NCBI GenBank assembly: GCA_051530055.1
Contig: CM121342.1
Coordinates: 2,790,001 to 2,854,000, forward strand
Source: Neoechinorhynchus agilis
Taxonomy: Eukaryota; Acanthocephala
DNA: 64,000 bases
Reading direction: 5' to 3'
The notes beneath the pieces are model-generated. The model worked only from the letters and a program-made list of their open reading frames with translations, had not been told where the DNA came from and made no database searches. Position 1 is the first letter of the stretch. Each line of letters starts with the position of its first letter. Positions 46,667 through 56,856 of this stretch are shown here, in pieces. Made by a program: the position numbers and the translations under genes.

Positions 46667-49539
46667 GGCACTTCTCCTCCTTCTGTTGAACCAATAAGTT
46701 CGGAGTTTAAAGTCAGGCGTTCAATTTTTCAAAGACGCATTGGCTCGATTGCTTACATGGAAGGTCATGAAGACGCTCTTAGGAGGTTGATCGTTTCGAA
46801 CAAGTACGAAGGCCACTCGCTTGGTGTATTCACGAGTGGAGGCGATGCTCAAGGTTTGTGAGTGAGACTCTTTTTCATCGCGGGGTTTAAGATATGACCG
46901 AACAATCACTGAATCGCCACGATGCATCGTTCTCCAAGAACGTCCGGGCCTATAAAGGTCGCTATATCAAACGTGTGATCGGAGTATTCACAAGTGGAGG
47001 AGATGCACAAGGTGTGATGCTCTGCTCTTACAATATCTAACCAATTGCTTTGGTAAAGTTCTTTTGAAATTTTATTACGCTTTTTGTGTTTAGGGATGAA
47101 CTCTGCGTTGCGAGCAATCGCTCGCATGGGTATTTATCTCGGATGTAAAGTCTATTTTATCCACGAGGGTTACGAAGGAATGGTTGATGGAAGCGATCAG
47201 CATTTCACTTTGGCTCAATGGGGTGATGTTAGTGGGATTATTGGTCTTGGTGGAACTAAAATAGGTTCTGCAAGATCAACTCGGTTTCGAACGAGAGAAG
47301 GACGTCTTTTGGCTGCTCATAATCTCATCAAACGAGGAATATCGAACATTGTTTGCATTGGAGGAGACGGCAGTTTGACTGGAGCTTACACATTTCGTGA
47401 AGAATGGCCTGATCTTCTTGCTGAGCTTCTAAGTAAAAATGAAATTAATAAAGAAGAAGCGGAAACTTGTCGATGTCTCAAGGTCGTCGGTCTGGTTGGT
47501 TCGATAGATAATGATTTCTGTGGAACTGATATGACAATCGGTGCTGATTCTGCTCTTCATCGAATATTCGAAGCTATGAACGCGATCTCGACGACGGGAT
47601 CAAGTCATATGCGTTGTTTTGTCCTTGAAGTAATGGGGAGACGGTGTGGATATCTTGCATTGATGACCGCTATTGGATCTGACGCTGATTGGTTGTTTAT
47701 TCCTGAAGCTCCGGCTGCTGATAACTGGCAAGAGGCGATGTGTGCCAAGCTATTGGTCACTCGAGAGATGGGGCAGCGTTTAAACATAATCATCGTGGCT
47801 GAAGGAGCCACTGATATGAAAGGTCAGCCAATCACGTCTAATATGATAAAGGATATTGTGGTTTCACGATGTGGATTCGACACACGAGTAACTGTTCTTG
47901 GTCATGTCCAACGAGGAGGAGACATATCGGCGTTTGATCGCATCTTGGCAACGAGAATGGGAGCAGAGGCCGTCATTGCTTTAGCGCAAAGGTGATCGTA
48001 GAGTTTTAGGGGTCTACCGTTTGGAACCGAAAATAGAAACACAATCATTAATAGAGAAATTTCAATCTCATGCGAAGCCCGTGATTTTAAAGAGGTTGTT
48101 TGCATTTGAGCTATGTCGACTTTTTCTCTCAAACCATCTATTTCAATTTGATCAGAGCGTTTTTATAAGACGAATTCACGTTCACCATTGCCATAATGGA
48201 ATCATCAGATGAATCAGCACCGGTGATAATCTCATTAGCAGGAAACCAAGCGGTCAGAGTTCCTCTGACGGTATGTGTTGAGAAGACCAAAGCAGCTGCA
48301 AAAGCCATGGATGATCATAACTATGAACGAGCAGTTCTTCTCCGGGGTCACACGTTCCAGCGGAACTTGAACACTTACTTGGAACTGAGTAAACTGCATC
48401 CCAAATTGGTTGAACTTCCCAAACATGTATTCACGATCGGCGTTTTGAACATCGGTGCCCCGGCATGTGGAGTAAACGCAGCAGTTCGATCGATTGTGAG
48501 ACACGTACTTTGGAAAGGTCATCGTGTCCTTTTGGTATATGATGGATGGGTCGGATTCTTAAATGGAACTGTAAAAGAAGCCGAGTGGATGAATGTGCAT
48601 GGATGGAGTGGTGTAGGCGGATCAAAACTAGGAACTCAAAAGGTTGACGCAAAACACGCAGGTCTTGAAGATATCGCAAACCAAATCAAGAAATTTAAAA
48701 TCAATGCATTAATAATCGTCGGCGGTTTTGAAGGATATTTAAGTGTTATCCAATTGTATGAGAACCGAGCTCTTCATCCAGAATTCTGTATTCCGGTTCT
48801 ATTGGTCCCGGCGACGATCAGTAACAATATTCCCGGAACGGATTTCTCAGTAGGCACGGACACGGCACTTAATGAGATCATTGTGACTTGTGACAAGATG
48901 AAACAATCTGCTCAGGGAAGCAAACGGCGAATTTTTATTGTTGAAACAATGGGTGGAAACTGTGGATATTTGGCTACATTGGCTGGTTTGGCTTCTGGAG
49001 CTGATCAAGCTTATATTAAAGAGGAACCTTACAATATTTTTGATATCGTCTCAGACGCCGATCATCTAAAGAAGAAAATGCTGAGTGATATGAAACGCGG
49101 AATCGTACTAAGAAGTGAACTATCGAATCCAAATTTTAATACTGATTTTATTCTCCGGCTCTTTCAGGAACATGGTCGTGGAACGTTTAGTGCTCGCGCT
49201 AACATCCTCGGACATGCGCAACAAGGAGGTTGCCCTTCTCCATTTGACAGATCATTTGCTTTTCGATTGGGCGCTAAAGCCTCCAATATCGTCCTGGAAA
49301 TGCTTAATAACAATAAAGACGATCAGGGACGTGCCGTCGTGACTGATCCATGTAGTTGCGGTGTTGTTGGGCTTACCAAACGAACTATTGACGTCACGCC
49401 GGTTGAAGTTCTTAAGGAATGTACCGATTTCAATCTTAGACTTTCTTATGATCCATGGTGGCTGAAACTCAGACCTCTTCTAAGAATATTAGCCAAGCAT
49501 GAAAGCGTCTATGTAGCCGATATTAACGAGAGTGGTTAA
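46667..49539 (+). CDS. PFK: ATP-dependent 6-phosphofructokinase (eukaryotic tandem form)
   Basis: Converts fructose 6-phosphate to fructose 1,6-bisphosphate in glycolysis. Two alternative first exons encode the ATP-binding loop [11 protein letters not shown]: 46,667-46,853 and 46,894-47,011, the latter with its own ATG ([13 protein letters not shown]). Both end in phase 1. The shared exon 47,094-about 47,991 has the N-half signatures [42 protein letters not shown] (catalytic Asp), [12 protein letters not shown] and [15 protein letters not shown]. After an intron of about 200 nt, the C-half (about 48,170-49,539) has [78 protein letters not shown] and [14 protein letters not shown]. The C-half is the regulatory type (ISNN in place of the catalytic DND). 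Length and order match animal PFK. The exact splice between halves near 48.0 kb is not settled. AATAAA follows at 49,562. Confidence 0.95.
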
Positions 49540-49656
49540 ACATTTAGTTCACCACTACTTGAATAAAATGATTAGAAATTTAATAGTACATGGTAACGAT
49601 AAATACTAATCGGTATAATAGAGTGAATCAATGCTTGATTTTCTAGGCGCATGTCT

Positions 49657-49727
49657 TAATTTGACATTTGTACGACCTAGAGTTTATTTATTTGCCTAGC
49701 TTTCGCCGTTTTACGGCTTCAACTGGG
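49657..49727. repeat. Half copy of the 39.1-kb foldback repeat
   Basis: Matches the left arm and centre of 39,091-39,218 (TAATTTGACATTTGTACGAC to CGGCTTCAACTGG) with about one difference; the right arm is absent. Confidence 0.85.
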
Positions 49728-50029
49728 CGATCTAAAATGTGCGAGATGGGGAGACAAACATTTCAACTTCGATTGAGGTTACTGATTCGTGATTTTTTAT
49801 ATATATATCTGTATACTTTGATTTATCATAAAGTGTAGATCGAATGGCTGTAAAGCTTTATTCGTAAAACACAATTTCATATAACATATTCGATTGATCC
49901 AAAGATACATGGGTCCAATTCTTTTTAAGTAACAAATAAACGTGTTATTATTATAACTTAAAGAGTATATAAAACGATTTATTCCCGTCACACTATTTTC
50001 AATACTTTTTTCGCTGTCATTTTAAATTT

Positions 50030-51750
50030 TTAAAAACGTTCAGATAATAGCGGAGGAACATCTTTATAATTCGTTGACTCGGGGATCCGGCATTCCTCTT
50101 CTCAGAATAGCAAAGTTGATTCTCTGATGATAAAACTGGTTGCTTGCACGGGGCTAAAAATTCTGTGGTGCTTGATCCGACGGCATTATAAAATGTAGAT
50201 CGACGGATCGAGGCATTCGTATTTATCCTTTTTTCGATGCTCTTTTCGCCACTTTACCGGCTCCTGAAACTGTAAGGGACAAATTGCTCTTAGCAATCAT
50301 ATTCGGCCAAGCGAAGAGGAAACGGCTTCGTTGCCACGGAGCTGTTGATGCGCCGTCTGGTCTTTTCTCGTCATCTCTGCTTAAACCAACCGGATCGAAG
50401 AGAGATGGAATTCAGTTGTCAATGCCTTATTAGAATATTCACCGTGATATAATGACTTTTAGGGCAAGAATCCATGGATTCTTGTGCTGTTCCCGTCTTG
50501 GCACCGCACTGGCATGTCGCAGTGATTGAAGAAGCCACGCCGAAGCGTAGTACTCAAGCGAAAACAAAGGAGCAGCCATCCATTTTAACACCAATCGAGG
50601 CTTATGGCAAAGCGTTAAAAAATTAATGGACCATTTGGTTGCGGCTGCGAGTAAGTTTGCTCGTTATTTGGTTTCGTCACAAAAACCAAGAAGGTTTCGG
50701 AATTCCTTCTCAAACCAAGGGTCTGACTAACGTTTTTTGTATTGATGTATCCGTTAGGACAGGCATTTCGAGTTCTTTATTCCATTTTTCTAATGCGATT
50801 CTGTAAGATTAGTCGTTAATTCCTTATCAATCGGATAAGAATGCTGGTAAAATTAGAGAGGTCAAGCGGTTTGTTCGGGACAACGGTGAGCCAAAGGCTG
50901 GGATTAAATAGCCAGAAGCGACTAAAGGCTGTATCGAAGCTCATTGATATTAAGTACGAACATAAGAGTGCCGAGTGGATCACCTTCTCGAGAAACTATC
51001 ACAGCGTCGCCAAATATCAAGTTGCTATTGTAACACACCGCGACGGATGGTGATAATATCGGGAACTCTTTTTCAATGCAGTTGATAAACGCATTGCTGC
51101 TGATCGAATTGAAGGTATTCGCGAAGTGTAGTTTTGCTGCGGCGGAAGGACACTCAGGGCCATGTACAGCAAAATACCTTGCAGTATAGAGGAGTGCCTC
51201 AACTTCTCCAGGAACACTAGAACCGAGTTGAAATGGTAAGAACTTGTCGATTATTAAAGGAGATGCGATTTTGCGGGCAATCTAGGCAGCTAATCGGTTT
51301 TAAATACAACCAATTTCAATGGGCCTGATCCCGCCGTCTTTTCTTTCTAAACGCAATCGATTTCGCTCCGGCACGATTTATTGCTGAACAACGTGCGCGT
51401 GAGCTGACCAAGTTATTTTATCAAGCAACCGTCGGCTGTACCACTCGACTTGATGGCAAGGTTTCGAAGATGGGAGGGGCTCAAGCCGCCCATTCCGCCC
51501 GAAGAAGACGATGGGAAAGTGTGAAGTGCCGATAGTATTACAGATTCCGAGGTGTAGGATTCCAAGTCAGCGACCGCCTAGAAGCGTCAAGAACTTGGTT
51601 GGAAGGTCAAAGACCTCCTTGGGAGCATTTCGATAATTTGAAGAGCTTATCATTCAACGCAAGCAGTCGTCACCATACTTCAGCTGTTTAGACGCCTTAT
51701 TTTGCATTTAAGCGCCTCCGTCTTCCAGGCGTTTGGTTCGATAACCCTTG
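50030..51750. other. Unidentified region, probably decayed mobile or gene-derived DNA
   Basis: Less AT-rich than its surroundings, with interrupted open frames on both strands. Examples are 50,841-51,053 (RLGLNSQKRLKAVSKLID) and 51,360-51,530 (RFIAEQRARELTKLFYQA). The amino-acid composition looks protein-derived, but I cannot assign a family. No terminal repeats seen. Confidence 0.4.
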
Positions 51751-52670
51751 GAACATAATTTAGCATTTTACAAATCAATGAACAGTTAATTTAGGATCAA
51801 TAAAAATTTAACCGAGTTTACGCCACAATCTGCGTCCGGTAGTTCGAATTTGTCGAGTAAGAAAAAGTGCATTCATTCACTATTTTGTTTTTTAAGGCAG
51901 GGGCCGTTATAAAACTTGGCACGTTTCACTCATTGTTCCGAAGATTAATGATAGCGGACAATTGTCCAGAAAAGTAATTAGTTTAAAATAAGAATTGCCT
52001 CAAGGATTCGCGAAAATTCACTGTTCCTTAATTGTGAGACGAAGGAAAAAAATCTAACCTATTATTTTTTGGTTGGTGAAAAAACAAAGGGCCCCATCTT
52101 TAATACCCTGCTAAAGTATAAAATCAAACATTCAATTTTCACTTTGCTAAAATGTCGAAAGGTATTCGTTATTTTTGTGTCAAATTGTAAAATCTCCCAC
52201 GATTGTTGTTTATGAAAAAGGACGAGTTCCGTTGATATTTTGAACTATTGTGATATTTAATTGATTCCGATTTTTTTATTCCCCAAAGGATATCATTGAT
52301 TAACTAGAAAAAATTATAGTAAGCGAACATTCGACCTAAATGGGTCATTCACGCTTACTAGCATTCACGCTAGATTTTGTAGTCTACGTTTTGAGTAACA
52401 TTAGGCAAACTACCGTCACGGACTTTGAGACTTTCCCTTAATGTCACTTCATTCGAACATCAAAATTCCTAACGGCCTTTTAATATGGGCTTCGTTCTTT
52501 TATTGGATTCTTAAAGAATATGCGAGGAGTGCATTCAAATTAGATCTATAAAAAGTCCACTATCGCGGTCTTTAGAGCGATATCGAAGTAAAAATCACAA
52601 TAATTAGATGAGGATTGAACTACTTTAAAACCCAAACCAAGACATTTTGTTTGATGATTGAGAAAATGGA
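51751..52670. other. AT-rich intergenic region
   Basis: No open frame, RNA gene or repeat recognised. A short direct repetition of TTCACGCT(T)A near 52,350 is too small to interpret. Confidence 0.35.
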
Positions 52671-52679
52671 AATTGATTC

Positions 52680-52848
52680 TATATTAATTCCTAATATTTC
52701 GTCCGTCTCGTCGGACTTCTTGAGGTCTAAGAGGTACACATGGCTCTATTAGGCTAAAACTAAAAATAAAGCCACCTTGACCTAGTTTTTAGACCTGAAG
52801 AAGTCCGACGAGACGGACGAAATATTAAGAATTAATCAATGACGGAAA
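52680..52848. repeat. Foldback element with CGTCGGAC arms
   Basis: Inverted arms of about 50 bp (ATATTTCGTCCGTCTCGTCG from about 52,696 and CGACGAGACGGACGAAATAT from 52,807) enclose a loop of about 65 bp. The right arm reads CTGAAGA, a GTCCG/CGGAC hairpin and GAAA (52,795-52,822). Confidence 0.8.
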
Positions 52849-53024
52849 TCGCAATCTCTGTCATTGTTTTACTGTATAAAAATCAATAAAAAATTAATCC
52901 CGAATTAGTTCGTTAATGGTTTTTCAAACTTAAATTCTAATACTTTGTCTAAAAACCCTAAAAATTCAAAAAGATGTTATCCATCAATGTTTTGATGAGG
53001 GCGAAAGATGAATAAAAGTAATTT

Positions 53025-54280
53025 ATGTCTTGGATTACTATGTTATTGTCTTCGGACGAAAAGAGACTTTCCTTTCTTATAGTTTCGCCACCTCGCCGGA
53101 TTTACTAATCTATATTTCCGCGATATTTCACCTCTCGGATAATTCTCCGGCATTTCGTCTCAAGGTTTGTGATGGCTATTTAGAAAAACTTAAAAGCAAT
53201 CACAAGCCTTGAGAAGAAATGTCGGAGAATTATCCGAGAGGTGAAATATCTGGGAAATAAATCAAGGAATCCGGGGGTTGGCGAAACTAAGAAAATGAAA
53301 AAGTATGTCTTGGATTATTGTTTTCGGACGAAAATAGACTTTCTTTTTTGGTAGTTTCGCCACCTCGCCGGATTTACTAATCTATATTTCCCCGATATTT
53401 CACCTCTCGGAACATTCTCCGGCATTTCCTCTCAAGGTTTGTGATGGCTATTTAGAAAAACTTAAAAGCAATCACAAGCCTTGAGAAGAAATGTCGGAGA
53501 ATTATCCGAGAGGTGAAATATCTGGGAAATAAATCAAGGAATCCGGGGATTGGCGAAACTAAGAAAATGAAAAAGTATGTCTTGGATTATTGTTTTCGGA
53601 CGAAAAGAGACTTTCCTTTCTTATAGTTTCGCCACCCCGCCGGATTTGCTAATCTACATTTCTCCGATAATTCACCTCTCGGATAATTCTCCGACATTTC
53701 TTCTCAAGGTTTGTGATGGCTATTTAGAAAAACTTAAAAGCAATCACAAACCTTGAGAAGAAATGTCGGAGAATTATCCGAGAGGTGAAATATCGGGGAA
53801 ATAAATCAAGGAATCCGGGGGTTGGCGAAACTAAGAAAATGAAAAAGTATGTCTTGGATTATTGTTTTCGGACGAAAAGAGACTTTCTTTTTTGGTAGTT
53901 TCGCCACCTCGCCGGATTTACTAATCTATATTTCCCCGATAATTCACCTCTCGGATAATTCTCCGACATTTCTTCTCAAGGTTTGTGATGGCTATTTAGA
54001 AAAACTTAAAAGCAATCACAAGCCTTGAGAAGAAATGTCGGAGAATTATCCGAGAGGTGAAATATCTGGGAAATAAATCAAGGAATCCGGGGTTGGCGAA
54101 ACTAAGAAAATGAAAAAGTATGTCTTGGATTATTGTTTTCGGACGAAAAGAAACTTTCTTTTTTGGTAGTTTCGCCACCTCGCCGGATTTACTAATCTAC
54201 ATTTCTCCGATAATTCTCCGACATTTCTTCTCAAGGTTTGTGATTGCTTTTAGGTTTTTCTAAATAGCAATAACAAACTT
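53025..54280. repeat. Tandem array of palindromic 271-bp units
   Basis: Unit starts (TGTCTTGGATTA) fall at 53,025, 53,307, 53,578, 53,849 and 54,120, so three consecutive periods are exactly 271 bp and the first is slightly longer. Each full unit is itself a foldback: a left arm, GATAATTCTCCGACATTTCT then TCTCAAGGTTTGTGAT, a 30-bp loop (GGCTATTTAGAAAAACTTAA...), and the mirrored arm. The last unit is truncated, and its loop reads in the opposite orientation (GCTTTTAGGTTTTTCTAAATAG). No coding potential; it ends about 165 bp upstream of the SKP1 gene. Confidence 0.92.
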
Positions 54281-54447
54281 CTCCAGAATGGTCAGCGAAA
54301 GTTAGCGACCTCAGTTTTGAAATTTATAATCGAATGATTCTCAATAGTGTTGCGATCACGTCATATTTCGGAAAGAATAAATGAGCGTTCTTATGAACAA
54401 ATCTTCGACATTTCCCATTGATCATTGAATCGTCTTTTTTTAAGACA

Positions 54448-55193
54448 ATGAAGACGACTCAGGCGCTTCAACGGCATCACGTTCGTCGAAACCAGTTTGG
54501 ATCCGAGGAAGAGGCTTCAAAAGACGTTTCACAGGACGAAATTTCCAAACTGAGCCGCATCCAATCGAACGCAGTGCCTAAATTTGATTGGAATCGAGAG
54601 AATCAGAAGTTGAAACTGCAAAGTGAGGAATTAGAAATTCTAGAGGTCGATGCAAAAGCAGCTCGGCGTTGTAATGTGATCCGAGGGATGATCGATGAGA
54701 TGACATCTATGCCATATATGACTCCAGATTTAGAAGAGCCGATATCCATCTCAGAAGTAAACATGTCGATTTTGAAGAAAGTTATGATGTGGTGCAATTA
54801 TCATCGAGACGATCGGACTGCTGAGTCTCAATCTTTAGATCACGACGACCAATCAACAGCCAAGATGCTTAAATTAACCAATGATACTACTGCGTGGGAT
54901 GTGGAGTTCTTCAAAGTGGACCAAGCAACTCTTCTTGAAATTATAGCTGCTGCTAATTTCCTCGATATTCCCGATCTTCTTGATAAAGCCTGTCGTGTCG
55001 TAGCTGACATGATCAAAGGAAAATCACCCGAGGAAATCAGACGAACATTCAACATCCAAAATGATTTCACTCAAAGTGAGGAAAATCAGGTCTGATCACT
55101 CTGGCGTTCAAATGTTCTCAATATTGTATTTAGATCCGTATGGAAAACAGTTGGTGTGATTTCACAAACAGGATGGACACTGAAAAACGCTGA
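54448..55193 (+). CDS. SKP1: SKP1-like subunit of SCF ubiquitin ligases
   Basis: SKP1 links F-box proteins to cullin-1. The start at 54,448 (MKTTQALQRHHVRR) follows a pyrimidine-rich AAG acceptor-like stretch. About 58 residues of extension precede the canonical fold, which starts at KLKLQSEELEILEVDA. Then come the BTB/POZ-like helices (NMSILKKVMMWCNYHRDD) and the SKP1 dimerisation and F-box-binding region (AWDVEFFKVDQATLLEIIAAANFLDIPDLL, split here for length: AWDVEFFKVDQATL and IAAANFLDIPDLLDKACR), MIKGKSPEEIRRTFNI and NDFTQSEENQ. A 44-nt intron (55,090-55,133) separates the last exon, IRMENSWCDFTNRMD, equivalent to the usual VRKENEWCEEK end. Typical SKP1 is about 163 residues, so the N-terminal extension is unusual. 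The conserved sequence is divergent, suggesting a paralogue (Skr type). AATAAA at 55,279. Confidence 0.92.
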
Positions 55194-55284
55194 GATTTTC
55201 AACAAAAATATGAAGAATCATTTCACTTTATGATCTAATCGCGGCTTCTAACATTTAATGCTGACTCTCACCATAGCAAATAAA

Positions 55285-56856
55285 GTCATGCAACAAACTC
55301 TGCAAACTGGCCCCGTTTTTATGAGTATTTATAAAAGAAATGCATTTTAAAAAGGAATACGTAATTTTAAAAAATGAAATGGAAACTACTTAATGATCAC
55401 TTAAAGATTTTCATCCTTTTGCGCCCAAGTTTTTTGTAGTGCTTTTTCGTTTTCTGTCAATATTGTTCATCACCTTAAATGTTAATACGCTTTTGAATTA
55501 GCTGTTGATTTGCTATAAATAAATTTTTATGTGGTGTAAATTTGATTTGTATACAAAGATGAGTTGGAATGAATGTTATTAAATATATAATCTTAACCGC
55601 AGCCCAAAAATTGGTTCAATTAGAACGACAGGACGCCTTTCTGGAAAGGCTGCATTTTGGAGTCAAACTTTTGACAGTTAGATAAGCGCTGAGTACATTT
55701 GTTCAAAACACGAAGATTATTCGAAATATACATTCTCATTTCACCTAAATAATTTACTTTGTGAATGAGAATTCGTACTTTAAAAGCTATTTTTCGTTGA
55801 TTCATTATGAGCGGGAGATTTTGCTTTGTTCAAAAATTTTGCTTGTAGGATTTATACTTAATCTGTAACTAAGAGAATTAACAGGCGGAAATTCGGAACG
55901 TGTGCTTTTTCTATGGGTAAAAGAAATTAAATTCGAGATATTAAAATTGTTCATGTTTAACAGCAATTCTTAATTTCTAAAGTTAAATTATTTCATTTGA
56001 AACAATTTCTTCACTTGAAGTTTGTCTTAAATTTATTATTCATTGAGTCATTCAAAGACAGCATTATGCGACATTCGGAAAATTTCTACGAGATTCCAAG
56101 GAGCAGAATTTATACTTTAATCATGTCGAGAAAATCCATCGGGATGGTAAATTTTGACTTGTGGTGAATATACTCGCCCGGTTAAAAATAATTTTATTAT
56201 ACTGAAATATTTCGAAAGAGGAAATCTCGCCTTCTCAATCATCTAAAAAGGTTTTTGGTTATTGCCATTTCTATGTTTTATCTAATAGGCTCAAGTTGAG
56301 AGGTTTGCCACTTCCAAGGTTTGGGGACAGAATGATTTTAACCGGAATTATCTTCGCCATAAGTCAAAATTTATACTTTTATAACTAAGAACGTTTGTAT
56401 TTGTTTTAATCGTGCACTTAGAACTCGTATCTTTTTATTTAATTTCATTGCTTACTTTTAACACTAAAAAATTACACCAATGTTATTCTATTGATAATTC
56501 GTGAGCTTAAATGATTATGTATGAATAACACTACGTTGCTAAATGGTGTTTCGATCAGCCACTTTAATTGTTTCTTTATAGGAATGTTTTCAAAATTGTA
56601 AAAGGATTGAAATATCCAAATGCATTAGATCGACTGCTGGTTTCAGAATACCAGATAATTTTTTGTATAAAGTGCCGAAATAAAAGCAACCAATCAAAAA
56701 ATATGACCGTTAACAATTTATCTATTGCTTACGACTCAAAAGATCACAATACTCTTGAACACTCATCGTTGCGTTGTACATTGATCCTGGCAACAATAAA
56801 CCTATTTTATTAATAGGCAATTCGAGGATCAGATGAAGATTATGAAAGTCTTTTAA
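55285..56856. other. AT-rich intergenic region between convergent genes
   Basis: No convincing open frame; the 81-codon frame at 56,568-56,813 has no recognised motif. SKP1 ends at the left and the minus-strand transporter ends at the right. Confidence 0.35.

Noticed and set aside
50461-51700. A ribosomal RNA or structural RNA region because of its higher GC content
   Set aside because: No conserved rRNA segments can be recognised and interrupted protein-like frames are present instead.
53030-54178. Short open frames in the palindromic satellite
   Set aside because: They follow the repeat period and have no protein-like features.
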